A stretch of 64,000 bases of DNA from Candidatus Poribacteria bacterium (GTDB lineage: Bacteria; Poribacteria; WGA-4E; WGA-3G): NCBI GenBank assembly GCA_028824125.1, contig JAPPES010000127.1, positions 24,070-88,069 of the forward strand, in the 5' to 3' direction. The notes beneath the pieces are model-generated. The model searched no databases. It was not told the origin of the DNA and saw only the letters and a program-made list of their open reading frames with translations. Below, piece after piece: positions 1-8,044 of this stretch (positions within the stretch are counted from its first letter, which is position 1; the number at the start of each line of letters is the position of its first letter). A program made the position numbers and the translations under genes.

Positions 1-193
1 CGGCATTCTTAAAAGCAGCGCATTCCCCTACTGTTCCAACCGTACTTTCATGAAGATACGATTCATTATAATCAATTAGGTTAATTTGAATAGGTTCTTC
101 CCGTTGTTCACCAACATAAACAAGCGTTCCAGGAGGAAGTCCAACCTTATGAGAGTATCTTTTAAATAGATTCGTCAGTAGTGGATTTCTCAA
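1..193 (-). CDS. corA: CorA-like magnesium/cobalt transporter, N-terminal fragment (runs off left edge)
   Basis: The reverse strand of the first 193 bases is open, running off the window edge, and reads as the N-terminus of a CorA-type divalent-cation channel. It contains KVGLPPGTLVYVGE followed by a segment like IDYNESYLHE and a TVGECAAF stretch, which is the usual start of the CorA cytoplasmic domain. It is not in the ORF track because it has no stop inside the window. An in-frame TAA lies a few codons upstream, so the start is probably the TTG at 193, preceded by an AGAAGG-like ribosome site. The membrane part with the GMN motif lies outside the window. The family call rests on about 64 residues only. 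It is divergent from the next gene, with a 285-base intergenic region between them. Confidence 0.75.
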   Translation of the reverse strand, partial: MRNPLLTNLFKRYSHKVGLPPGTLVYVGEQREEPIQINLIDYNESYLHESTVGTVGECAAFKNA

Positions 194-308
194 TTGATTA
201 GAACCTTCTTGTATTTAGAATTAAGTGATAGAAATACGATGCCTTACATTATACTTTAGTCATGAATTGTTTGTCAAATGAAATAACGAGCTGTTCTTGA
301 GGTTTTTC

Positions 309-337
309 TTGACATATCCGCCTAAATTTGATATGAT
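309..337 (+). promoter_or_regulatory. Sigma-70 type promoter
   Basis: A perfect TTGACA box (309-314) is separated by exactly 17 bases from TATGAT (332-337), one mismatch from the -10 consensus. It reads toward the acidic TPR-like gene that starts near 479, leaving a leader of roughly 135 bases. Within the leader, AACTACTT (395-402) can pair with AAGTAGTT (424-431), so a small hairpin may form ahead of the ribosome site. Confidence 0.65.
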
Positions 338-478
338 ATAGATATGTGTTTTATTTGGAACTGACACAAGGTAGCTATTTATGCTATATAAAACAACTAC
401 TTACACTGCAACGAAGGCACTTGAAGTAGTTCAACACTAAATTATGTGTTAAAGGATTTTACAAATGAGGAGAAGAAA

Positions 479-1051
479 ATGGATTTCAAACTTGACGAAA
501 TAGACGGTTTTGAGGAAGAAGAACTTGAACCTTTTGATAAAAACGACGATTTTACAGATGAGGATGAGTTCGATCCTTTGGGTTTTGACGATAAAACCGA
601 CGAGGAAGATGCGGATGACGCGGTTTATGAAGCAGAAGAGCCAGAAGATGCGGATGACGCGTATGACGACGAAGATGAACTGGAAGAAGAATCTTCCCCG
701 TTAGTTTTAGAACAACAGGAAGAAATAGCACCTTTTAATCCGCAAGAAGCAAATAACTTCGCTTATGCTGAAGCTGTTAGTGCCTACTATGAAGAAAGAA
801 ATTATGAACAAGCAATAGAAAAATTTTCAGAAGCTATCAAAAACGAGAAAAAGCAAACGAAAGGGAAACGGTCCTCAGCGAACGAAGTCGTTGCCAAATC
901 AATGTATTGGCAAGCAGAGGCTTATGTCAAAACCCAAGACATTCCAAAAGCGATTAAGACTTTTGAATCTCTTGTAAAAACCTGCCGCGAGCATTACCTT
1001 ACTCTATCGGCACAGCGCCGAGTAGAATTTTTGAAAGCAAAACACTCTTAA
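479..1051 (+). CDS. Acidic protein with TPR-like C-terminal half
   Basis: The ORF track starts at a GTG at 446, but the ATG at 479 has an AGGAG ribosome site just upstream and is the better start (about 190 residues). The first ~85 residues are extremely acidic (runs of D and E, including a repeated EDADDA unit) and look disordered. The second half has amphipathic helices of TPR type: an AYAEAVSAYYEERNYEQAIE segment and a later PKAIKTFESLVKTC segment. No signal peptide is visible, so it is probably cytoplasmic. It lies 23 bases before transketolase and may share its transcript. I do not recognise a named family; a role as a TPR adaptor is inference. Confidence 0.75.
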   Translation: MDFKLDEIDGFEEEELEPFDKNDDFTDEDEFDPLGFDDKTDEEDADDAVYEAEEPEDADDAYDDEDELEEESSPLVLEQQEEIAPFNPQEANNFAYAEAVSAYYEERNYEQAIEKFSEAIKNEKKQTKGKRSSANEVVAKSMYWQAEAYVKTQDIPKAIKTFESLVKTCREHYLTLSAQRRVEFLKAKHS

Positions 1052-1074
1052 AAAAGGAAGGAAACGCAAAATTT

Positions 1075-2913
1075 GTGGATACCTTGAAGAATCATCTCAA
1101 ACAGAAAGCGACTAACTTACGAATTCACTCTATTATCTCTACATCAGAGGCAGGCTCCGGACATCCGACAACGTGTCTTTCGGCAGCAGATATCGTCTCT
1201 GCTCTCTTTTTTCATGCAATGCGCTATGATTGTGCAGACGCGCAAAACCCGAATAATGATCGGTTTATCTTATCAAAGGGACACGCCGCCCCCTTGCTTT
1301 ATGCTGCGTACGCTGAGGCAGGTATCATTCCAGTAGACGATCTGCTGACATTACGGCAAATTGATAGCATCCTTGAGGGACACCCGACGCCTCGTTTCGA
1401 ATGGACAGAAGTGGCAACAGGTTCCCTTGGACAAGGTTTATCGCTCGGGCTGGGTATGGCACTCAATGGTAAATACTTAGACAAATCCGATTACCGTGTT
1501 TATGTGCTTCTTGGTGATGGCGAAACCGCTGAGGGAGGTGTATGGGAAGCAGCTGCCTTAGCATCGCATTATCAGTTGAATAACCTCATCGGAATTGTAG
1601 ATGTGAATGCCCTTGGGCAGAGTCAACGTACGATGTACTCCTTTGATGTTGATACCTACTGCAATCGTTTTGAGGCGTTCGGTTGGCAAACCATCGGTAT
1701 TGATGGACATGATTTTGATGAAATTTTATCCGCATTGGAGCAAGCCAAAGCCTCAACTGATAAACCCACAATGATTGTAGCGAAAACATTTAAAGGGAAG
1801 GGTGTTTCGTTCATGGAAGATGGAGATAATTGGCACGGGAAAGCTGTTCCTAAAGGGGAGCAACTTGACACAGCTTTAGCTGAACTCGGTCCGCTGCGGA
1901 CAGATATTCCGCTACAGATAGAACCCCCAAATCCTACAGAAAAGCGGGTTTCTACCCCTAAGGAATGTGAACCACCGAATTACCCATCTGATGAAGAGGT
2001 CGCGACACGCGGCGGTTACGGCACTGGACTTGCCAAACTCGGCATAGCGAATCCCAACGTTGTAGCTTTGGATGGTGACACTAAAAACTCTACTTACGCA
2101 GAACAATTCATGGAACTCCATCCAGATCGGTTTTTTGAGATGTTTATTGCAGAACAGAACTTAGTGGGAGCAGGCATCGGTCTGGCAAAACGCGGGAAGA
2201 TTCCGTTTGTTTCTACATTCGCTGCGTTTTTATCGCGTGCTTATGATCAAATTCGGATGTCTGCAATTTCACAAGCGAACATCAAATATGCTGGTTCACA
2301 CTGTGGTGTTTCAATCGGTGAAGACGGCCCTTCGCAGATGGGATTAGAAGACATTGCCATGTTCCGTGCAATTCCTGAGGCTGTTGTGTTATACCCAAGC
2401 GATGCAGTTGCTACCGAACGTCTTGTCGCTGAAGCCGCTGCGCACGAAGGAATTGTTTATATCCGCACTTCGCGCCCCAAAACCCCTATTCTTTATGATA
2501 CTGATGAGAGTTTTCCTATCGGAGGATGTAAGGTCATTCGGGAAAGCAGTGAGGATAAGGTGACAGTCGTTGCTGCAGGCGTTACGCTACACGAAACCTT
2601 AAAGGCACATGAAATACTCTCCGCAGAAGGCATTGCGATTCGCATCATTGACTTATATTGTGTCAAGCCGATTGACACGGAAACACTGCTGGCATCAGCT
2701 GCCGAAACCAACAACACCTTAATCACCGTTGAAGACCACTATCCTGAAGGTGGCTTAGGTGATGCTGTATTAGGTGCTGTCGCGGCTAACGGTGTGAATG
2801 TCCACAAACTTGCTGTTACAGGAATACCACGATCTGGTAAGCCTGATGAGTTATTGGAATGTCACGGCATTAGCGCAAATGCTATCGTACAAAAAGTAAA
2901 ATACATTGTCTAA
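1075..2913 (+). CDS. tkt: Transketolase
   Basis: This is a full-length, single-chain transketolase of 612 residues. It is thiamine-diphosphate dependent and transfers two-carbon ketol units between sugar phosphates in the pentose phosphate pathway. Visible motifs are SGHPTTCLSAADI near the N-terminus, the diphosphate/Mg-binding LGDGETAEGGVWEA near residue 147, and the pyrimidine-domain segment with FIAEQNLVGAG (activating Glu). A C-terminal transketolase domain follows. The length matches the shorter animal/archaeal-like form rather than the ~660-residue E. coli form. The start is GTG at 1075 with AAGGAAGGAA upstream; no ATG fits better. It overlaps the ORF-track start of the following gene, but that gene's better start is at 2960. 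Confidence 0.93.
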   Translation: MDTLKNHLKQKATNLRIHSIISTSEAGSGHPTTCLSAADIVSALFFHAMRYDCADAQNPNNDRFILSKGHAAPLLYAAYAEAGIIPVDDLLTLRQIDSILEGHPTPRFEWTEVATGSLGQGLSLGLGMALNGKYLDKSDYRVYVLLGDGETAEGGVWEAAALASHYQLNNLIGIVDVNALGQSQRTMYSFDVDTYCNRFEAFGWQTIGIDGHDFDEILSALEQAKASTDKPTMIVAKTFKGKGVSFMEDGDNWHGKAVPKGEQLDTALAELGPLRTDIPLQIEPPNPTEKRVSTPKECEPPNYPSDEEVATRGGYGTGLAKLGIANPNVVALDGDTKNSTYAEQFMELHPDRFFEMFIAEQNLVGAGIGLAKRGKIPFVSTFAAFLSRAYDQIRMSAISQANIKYAGSHCGVSIGEDGPSQMGLEDIAMFRAIPEAVVLYPSDAVATERLVAEAAAHEGIVYIRTSRPKTPILYDTDESFPIGGCKVIRESSEDKVTVVAAGVTLHETLKAHEILSAEGIAIRIIDLYCVKPIDTETLLASAAETNNTLITVEDHYPEGGLGDAVLGAVAANGVNVHKLAVTGIPRSGKPDELLECHGISANAIVQKVKYIV

Positions 2914-2959
2914 TAACCCAAACAAATTTCGGTCCGATGCAACCATAAGGAGAATAACT

Positions 2960-3229
2960 ATGCCACGCACCGATTATACCTCCGAAGTTATTGCTGTCCG
3001 AGGTAAAGAGATTTATCAGCAGCAGATTCGGGACAAGGTTGAACCAAAACACAAAGGCAAGTTCTTATCCGTTGATATTGAAACAGGGAACTACGAAATT
3101 GACACTGACGATCTGTCTCCAACGATACGGCTACTTGAGAAACGCCCCGATGCGGTTATTTATAGTTTACGAATAGGGTTTCAGGCTGCCCATCGAATTG
3201 GCTTTAAAATTTCACGCCCGACACAATGA
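2960..3229 (+). CDS. Small protein paired with clan AA protease
   Basis: This ORF encodes about 89 residues. The track begins at a TTG at 2906 inside transketolase, but the ATG at 2960 has AAGGAG upstream and starts MPRTDYTSEVIAVRG. It contains the segment GKFLSVDIETGNYEIDTDD, followed by a short C-terminal helix. Its stop overlaps the ATG of the aspartic protease gene (ATGA), so the two are translationally coupled. Small proteins of this type often sit directly upstream of clan AA aspartic proteases in bacterial genomes, where the pair behaves like a two-gene cassette. I know of no established function and call none. Confidence 0.75.
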   Translation: MPRTDYTSEVIAVRGKEIYQQQIRDKVEPKHKGKFLSVDIETGNYEIDTDDLSPTIRLLEKRPDAVIYSLRIGFQAAHRIGFKISRPTQ

Positions 3230-3603
3230 TTATAGGAAAAGTTACAACTAACTTGGAAGCTGTCATTGAATTGGAAGTTGGCAACTTAAATCAGTGGGAG
3301 AAAATTGAAAGCGTTATTGACACAGGATTCTCTGGTTATTTGGCGTTACCAAGTGATCTAATTGACCGCTTCAAACTTCCCCAAATTGATACTCAAGAAG
3401 TGATACTCGGTGATGGAACTACGGTCGTTCTGGAGAAATATCTTGTAAAAGTCCTATGGTATGGTAAAGAACGCAGCGTATCTGCGCTGCGGGCAGACGG
3501 TGGGCCATTGGCTGGGATGTCCTTGTTTTATGGGAGCCACATGATATTAGATGTTGTGGAAGATGGAAATGTGGAGATTGATGCTCTACCATTAATAGGG
3601 TAA
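3226..3603 (+). CDS. Clan AA (retropepsin-like) aspartic protease
   Basis: A 125-residue protein with the aspartic-protease hallmark IDTGFSGYLALP (catalytic D at residue 32 of the DTG). It also has a LGDGTTVVLEKYLVKV strand pair and a C-terminal LAGMSLFYGSHMILDV region that corresponds to the second psi-loop. Size and layout fit the bacterial clan AA family, which would work as a homodimer because a single chain has one DTG. No signal peptide is visible. The ATG overlaps the stop of the small upstream gene, so they form a coupled pair. Substrate is unknown. Confidence 0.85.
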   Translation: MIIGKVTTNLEAVIELEVGNLNQWEKIESVIDTGFSGYLALPSDLIDRFKLPQIDTQEVILGDGTTVVLEKYLVKVLWYGKERSVSALRADGGPLAGMSLFYGSHMILDVVEDGNVEIDALPLIG

Positions 3604-3629
3604 GTACAGATAACAAGGTTCACTAAGAG

Positions 3630-3998
3630 ATGCAGCAAACTATCGTTTGGATTGTAGTGTTAGGTGTTATTCTGCTGGTAGGCATTGGCATGATTTTCGC
3701 CTTACGCGCACCGCGCACTGTCGCTAAAACATACCCTGCCGATAAAGGACCAAACTATATTGATGTTTCTGAGTATCCACAGAAGATGCAAGAACGTTAC
3801 GAACTGTTTACTCGGAAATGTAGCCGATGCCATACCGTTGCACGCCCAATTAATTCTACCTTTACACCGGAAGAATGGCGAAAATATGTGCATAAAATGC
3901 GGCAAAAACCAGGCTCCGGACTCACCCTCAAAACAGCGGAACAGATAATAGAATTTTTAATTTACGATGCGAAACATCGGGAGAAAAATGCACCATGA
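3630..3998 (+). CDS. Membrane-anchored c-type cytochrome
   Basis: A 122-residue protein. Residues ~5-25 form a hydrophobic anchor (VWIVVLGVILLVGIGMIFAL), followed by an export-side domain with one haem-c site, CSRCH (residues 64-68). A possible distal Met lies in the YVHKMRQKPGSGLT region. One haem and ~95 exported residues suit a small electron carrier. Its stop overlaps the start of the thioredoxin-like gene by four bases (ATGATGA), so the two are translationally coupled. That pairing suggests a shared role in envelope redox or cytochrome maturation; this is inference. Confidence 0.82.
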   Translation: MQQTIVWIVVLGVILLVGIGMIFALRAPRTVAKTYPADKGPNYIDVSEYPQKMQERYELFTRKCSRCHTVARPINSTFTPEEWRKYVHKMRQKPGSGLTLKTAEQIIEFLIYDAKHREKNAP

Positions 3999-5071
3999 TG
4001 AAACTAATACTTACGACTTGTATAGTGCTGTCTTTTGCTGTAGGATTGCAAGCAGCACCTGTCAAAAAACTGCAAATTTCAATTGATAATCAACTCGTTA
4101 CATTTACCTCAACACCCATATTCAAAAACGGCGTGTGGTTAGTGCCGATAGAATCTATATGCCAACAATTAGGCTTAAAGATTGAAACGCCAGATGGCGG
4201 AGAGATGGTAGTTATCTGCGGCGAAGGTGAAGAAGCGGATTTGTGTGTGCCGCTACAATTTGGTGCAAGTGCATTTGACATTGATGGCGTTATTTACGCT
4301 AAACTTGAAAACATCACTGAACCGTTCGGATTTGAAATATACAAAGCCTCAGAAACCGAATTAGAGATTGTTCGACCAGAACAACTCGCCCCTCAATTTA
4401 CGCTACCTGATCTTGATGGGACACCAAAACGTTTACAGGATTTCCGCGGAAAGAAAACGCTCCTCTATATTTGGGGTTCATGGTGAGGCTGTCGTGGACA
4501 ACTGTCAGGATGGCAGAAATTTTACGCAAAACACAGTAATAAGCTAAACCTCATCTCCATTGCAATTGATGCGCAGGGCGCGTCTGTTGTGAAACCGTGG
4601 CACGATAAGGCTAACGCTGAATTCATCACGCTTGTTGACTCACAGAATATATTGGGCAACAGCTATAATCTCAAAGCGATTCCCTATGGCGTTATGATTG
4701 ATGAGGCAGGACGGATTGTCAAATCGCCTTTTAGCATAAATGTTGCGAAAAAAGAAACTATCGCAATGCTTGAGAAGTGGCTATCCGATACCACCTACAA
4801 CGCAACCCTCCTTCGTAATTTAAAACCGCTCAACAAATCGCAAAATCCGAAGATTATTGAGGCCAATGCCCGTTTTCAACTTGGACTTACCCTGTTGGAG
4901 ATAGGGAAAAAGGCGGAAGCGATGACAGAATGGCGAAAGGCACTTGCATTAGACCCCCAAAATTGGATTATCCATAAGCAAATTTGGGCAGTTGAGCATC
5001 CCAACAAATTCTATGATGGGAATGTGGATTATGGATGGCAAAAGGCACAGTTAGAAGCGGAAAAGAGATAG
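3995..5071 (+). CDS. Exported thioredoxin-like (TlpA/ResA-type) protein with in-frame TGA, probable selenoprotein
   Basis: Two ORF-track entries (3995-4486 and 4589-5071) are one frame broken only by TGA at 4484-4486; read through, the product is 358 residues. Order: signal peptide (ILTTCIVLSFAVGLQAAP), a ~100-residue domain resembling copper-amine-oxidase N-terminal repeats, then an AhpC/TSA thioredoxin fold from APQFTLPDLDGTPKRLQDF, and a C-terminal TPR-like tail (LGLTLLEIGKKAEAMTEWRK). The TGA is codon 164, within LLYIWGSW-TGA-GCRGQL. This is where family members have the first cysteine of the redox motif, so the product reads WGSW-Sec-GCR. Sixteen bases downstream begins a hairpin with stem CTGTC/GGCAG and loop AGGAT, placed like a bacterial SECIS. 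The frame and family conservation continue fully after the TGA. The alternative is a nonsense mutation or base error. No Sec machinery gene is in the window. Confidence 0.82.
4502..4516 (+). promoter_or_regulatory. Candidate SECIS hairpin downstream of in-frame TGA
   Basis: CTGTC (4502-4506) pairs with GGCAG (4512-4516) around a five-base loop AGGAT, one G-T pair included. The loop begins 21 bases after the TGA, and its second base is G. Both properties match what is known of bacterial SECIS elements, and the loop resembles the AGGTCT loop of the E. coli fdhF SECIS. A competing, longer stem (GCTGTC with GATGGC) is also possible. Five base pairs is short, so this is suggestive rather than proof. 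Confidence 0.4.
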
Positions 5072-5126
5072 AGATATTATTAACAAGCAAGTACAAATAT
5101 GATTTGTTATTGGAAGGAGTTAAACG

Positions 5127-5495
5127 ATGTTGAAATATATTCTCTGCTTCTCAGTTTGCTTGTTTGCTCTTGCTATGCCATCTTTCGCCGATTTGACGCA
5201 GCAAGACCTTAATGAGATTCGAAAGGTTATCAAAGAGGAAATTGAGAAGGAAATTACGCCAATTAAGACAGAAATAGCATCTGTTAAAAGAGAAGTTGTA
5301 CGGGTACGAGGCAAGCTTGACCGTTTTGGCAAAAATATAATATGGTTTGCTGCTATGTTTGTAGTAGCAGGGATTATCCCGCAACGCATTATCGCATGGC
5401 GTAAAAGGAAGGTTCGCTTACAAGAGAAGAAGATCCAAGCGGATCTCATAGCAGAGGCAGAAAAACTCAAGCAACAACAGACTGTAAACCCTTGA
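5127..5495 (+). CDS. Small exported coiled-coil membrane protein
   Basis: A 122-residue protein preceded by GGAAGGAG. It has an N-terminal signal peptide ending ...LFALAMPSFA, then a charged helical stretch (IRKVIKEEIEKEITPIKTEI) predicted to form a coiled coil. A transmembrane helix follows (NIIWFAAMFVVAGIIPQRII), then a basic, helical cytoplasmic tail rich in K, Q and E. I recognise no named family. It is the last plus-strand gene before a convergent minus-strand block, only nine bases from the stop of the PhyH gene. Confidence 0.75.
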   Translation: MLKYILCFSVCLFALAMPSFADLTQQDLNEIRKVIKEEIEKEITPIKTEIASVKREVVRVRGKLDRFGKNIIWFAAMFVVAGIIPQRIIAWRKRKVRLQEKKIQADLIAEAEKLKQQQTVNP

Positions 5496-5504
5496 AAGCC
5501 CAGT

Positions 5505-6395
5505 CTATCCCATCGCAAGTCGTTTTTTCTGCTCTTCTAACATTTTCTTTTGACGTTTGACACGTTCTGGTACCAATCGTTCCCGCGGTGCTGTCGGTTT
5601 GAAATCTAAGCGGTCTTTGCCCAATCCCGATAAGACAGCTAACTCTACTGGTGAGAAATCGTCCGGATTTTCACGATTGAAATTCATCGGCTCTTTCAGT
5701 GCAACTGGCGGATTTGTGATAAAGCGTGCGCGTCCCGATGGATTTTGTGATGCAGAGTGCAAGATGAACGGATGTAAGAGGACAACATCCCCCGCATTCC
5801 CAGTAATTTCCACAAAGTCTTTACACTTTTCATACAACTGACCGAAACCTTGTCCCGGTAGTAACCCTTCTGGATGTGCATATAGATGCTGTGCCACGTG
5901 TTGCACCGAATCGCAGGCAACAAACGTCCCACCGCTTTTCGGAAAAATATCTGACCAAACAACGATAGTAAGCAATCCCTGCTCTGGGCTATCTAAAAAA
6001 TGCCGAAAGAAATCACCGTCTTTATGCCAACCCGTGAAGTGCGACTCCGGCGGTTGCCATTCATCCTCCGCACCTAATTTAAAGTTGATGATAAAGCCAT
6101 CACCCCAAGAAGGTTCTGTATTTGCAATTCTGTCTTCACCACCGAGCAGGTCGCAGATAGCATCCCATGCTCTCGGCGCGATTTCCCGAATCGGCATACG
6201 ATTCATGGAGGGTAGATGGATGCGTGGTTCTTCCCAAGTTGTGGGGTCATCGGGGTCATAACCGAGCCGTTTAAAGGCAAATGCTCGCCATTCTGCTGCT
6301 AATTCTCGTGAAAAGCAGTCTTTCAGAACAACATGCCCCTTTTCAACGAAATGGTTTACATCTGATTCTGTAAGTGTCTTGTAAGTTTTTGGCAT
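5505..6395 (-). CDS. Phytanoyl-CoA dioxygenase (PhyH) family protein
   Basis: This 296-residue protein belongs to the Fe(II)/2-oxoglutarate-dependent oxygenase family that hydroxylates small organic substrates. The iron-binding facial triad is visible as HKD (H124, D126 in FTGWHKDGDFF) and the distal His in the VVLLHPFILHSAS segment. The Arg that binds 2-oxoglutarate is probably in NPSGRARFIT. It has no signal peptide. The UPF0261 gene lies 10 bases upstream on the same strand, so the two are likely co-transcribed. PhyH-family members are very numerous in Poribacteria and act on varied substrates, so the substrate cannot be called. Confidence 0.87.
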   Translation of the reverse strand: MPKTYKTLTESDVNHFVEKGHVVLKDCFSRELAAEWRAFAFKRLGYDPDDPTTWEEPRIHLPSMNRMPIREIAPRAWDAICDLLGGEDRIANTEPSWGDGFIINFKLGAEDEWQPPESHFTGWHKDGDFFRHFLDSPEQGLLTIVVWSDIFPKSGGTFVACDSVQHVAQHLYAHPEGLLPGQGFGQLYEKCKDFVEITGNAGDVVLLHPFILHSASQNPSGRARFITNPPVALKEPMNFNRENPDDFSPVELAVLSGLGKDRLDFKPTAPRERLVPERVKRQKKMLEEQKKRLAMG

Positions 6396-6405
6396 TTGTA
6401 TTCTC

Positions 6406-7614
6406 TTATTTTAGACTATCCAACAACGTTTCTGCAAGCTTCGTAGCGAATTCGTCATCGTTGATATGAGCGTCCATTTCAATGACCGTAACATTGTCAC
6501 CGATGTGTGCCTTTAGATTTTCTCGCCACGCATCTCGCGCTGTGGGTGAATCAAAAGGTTGTCCTGTTTTGTCAATTGCGGATACGCCTTGTGTTGGAAT
6601 GAGGACAGTTGTCTGCCCTTTCGCTTCACTGAGTTTACGTGCCATGATCTTGCCTAACTCGGCAGTCTCTTCAGGGGTCGTCCGCATGAGTGTGACTGTC
6701 GGATTGTGCTGATAGAAATGTCGGTCGCTAAACTTCTCTGGCACAGTGTCAGGAGGACCGAAGTTCACCATATCCAAAGCCCCAGGGGCAATAATTTGAG
6801 GTAAACTTGCTTGTCCTGCGGCTTCTAATCGTTCGGGGCCGGCACTGAGAATTCCACCTACCAATTCATCTGCGAGTTCTGTCGTTGTTACGTCTAACAC
6901 ACCAGCAAGGAATCCGCCTTTGACGAGGTCCTCCATGGCGCGTCCGCCTGTGCCGGTTGCATGAAAAACGAGGACTTCGTAACCGGCGGACTCAAGAATT
7001 TCACGCGCTTTTGTGACACATGGAGTTGTTACACCGAACATTGTGGCAGCGATTAGAGGTTTATCGTCTGCTGCCTCTGGTGCTTCTGCGATTACCATTC
7101 CGACAATTGCGCCAGCAGCGTTTGCGAGAATCTGTCGTGACAAGCGATTGATGCCTGCAATATCAACCACAGAATACATCATACTTATGTCTTTAGACTG
7201 CACATACGGACTTGTGTCGCCTGATGCCAGTGTTGAGACCATGAGTTTCGGAACGCCTACGGGTAATGCCTGCATCGCAGTCGTCCCAATCGTGGTGCCA
7301 GCAGAGCCACCGAGTGAGATGATGCCGTCAATCTCACCAGCAGCGTGTTTTTCAGCGATAAGCGTTGCTGCGCCTTGTGCCATTACAGCGACACTATTGC
7401 CTCTGTCACCTTCCTCCCGCAATGCCTTTAGCGATGAACCGCCAGCTTGTGCCACTTCATCGGCAGAAATATCGGGTGTCAACTGTGGTTCTCCCAAGAT
7501 TCCTGTATTGACAACACACGTTGAAACGCCACTTGATTCTATCTGTGCTTTGATGAAGCCAAATTCTATCCCTTTGGTATCCATTGTTCCGACAATACAA
7601 ACTGTTTTCGCCAT
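6406..7614 (-). CDS. Tm-1-like ATP-binding / UPF0261 family protein
   Basis: A 402-residue protein matching the UPF0261/Tm-1 family throughout: N-terminal VCIVGTMDTKGIEFGFIKAQ, a glycine-rich ISLGGSAGTTIGTTAMQALP nucleotide-binding region, and a C-terminal segment with LIPTQGVSAIDK. The plant relative Tm-1 binds ATP and inhibits a viral replication protein. Bacterial members are catabolic-locus proteins of uncertain chemistry. Length fits the family (~400). It precedes the PhyH dioxygenase in an apparent two-gene operon, which hints at degradation of a small organic compound. Confidence 0.88.
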   Translation of the reverse strand: MAKTVCIVGTMDTKGIEFGFIKAQIESSGVSTCVVNTGILGEPQLTPDISADEVAQAGGSSLKALREEGDRGNSVAVMAQGAATLIAEKHAAGEIDGIISLGGSAGTTIGTTAMQALPVGVPKLMVSTLASGDTSPYVQSKDISMMYSVVDIAGINRLSRQILANAAGAIVGMVIAEAPEAADDKPLIAATMFGVTTPCVTKAREILESAGYEVLVFHATGTGGRAMEDLVKGGFLAGVLDVTTTELADELVGGILSAGPERLEAAGQASLPQIIAPGALDMVNFGPPDTVPEKFSDRHFYQHNPTVTLMRTTPEETAELGKIMARKLSEAKGQTTVLIPTQGVSAIDKTGQPFDSPTARDAWRENLKAHIGDNVTVIEMDAHINDDEFATKLAETLLDSLK

Positions 7615-7702
7615 CGGCAGAAACCTCCGTTATGTTTGTTGAATTGTGTTGGCAATTATACGGTGATGTGTAAAATGTGTCAAGTTAAAAGGCACTCCAC
7701 AC

Positions 7703-7862
7703 CAGAGGCATTCAATTGTCGATTTTCGCTATTGTTGGAGTGCATCAACGCAGCATGCGCGTTTGGCATGCTGCGGGTTTGTAACCCCTATTTGAGATAT
7801 ACAGCCTGAAAATCGGGGGTACAAACCCCTCAAAGATGTTTTGCGACAATTGAATGCCTCTG
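7703..7862. repeat. Inverted-repeat element (MITE-like, ~160 bp)
   Basis: A perfect 19-base inverted repeat, CAGAGGCATTCAATTGTCG (7703-7721) and its complement (7844-7862), bounds a noncoding stretch. Inside is a second strong palindrome (GCAGCATGC ... GCATGCTGC) and a pair of GGGTTTGTA-type arms. There is no ORF. It sits between the UPF0261 gene and the WD40 remnant, and the layout fits a non-autonomous terminal-inverted-repeat element. Confidence 0.6.
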
Positions 7863-7921
7863 CCGCCAGCAGGCTACCTGTCTGTTGTTATTCGGACTGG
7901 TAAGTGCTGCATGATTTGACT

Positions 7922-8044
7922 CTAATGACACATGGGATCGGGAATGGGAGAATACCCTGGCGGTAAATCTTGGGCAAGACTGTTAAATGTAAATGTGAGT
8001 GTTATCAACAGTGCTGGTAAAATTAAAAACAACCTGTTTTTCAT
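7922..8044 (-). pseudogene. Remnant of a WD40 paralogue (signal peptide only)
   Basis: A 40-codon frame begins MKNRLFLILPALLITLTFTF and reaches an Ala-Gln signal-peptidase site, the same N-terminus as the WD40 genes at 8041 and 9241. After NSLAQDLPPGYSPIPDP it stops, with no propeller. The stop and the following ~55 bases (about 7870-7930) match the region after the stop of the secreted gene at 10848 (CCTGTCTGTTGTTATTCGGA in both). The remnant therefore joins the 5' end of one family member to a duplicated 3' end of another gene. Its ATG overlaps the stop of the WD40 gene upstream. Confidence 0.65.

Noticed and set aside
4589-5071. Independent gene starting at GTG 4589
   Set aside because: There is no ribosome site, and the segment before it (GCRGQL...DAQGA) is conserved thioredoxin sequence in the same frame. 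It is better explained as the second half of the TGA-containing gene.
7013-7642. 209-residue plus-strand ORF opposite the UPF0261 gene
   Set aside because: It is the antisense shadow of 6406-7614, which matches its family over its full length; the shadow protein is low-complexity and unlike any family.
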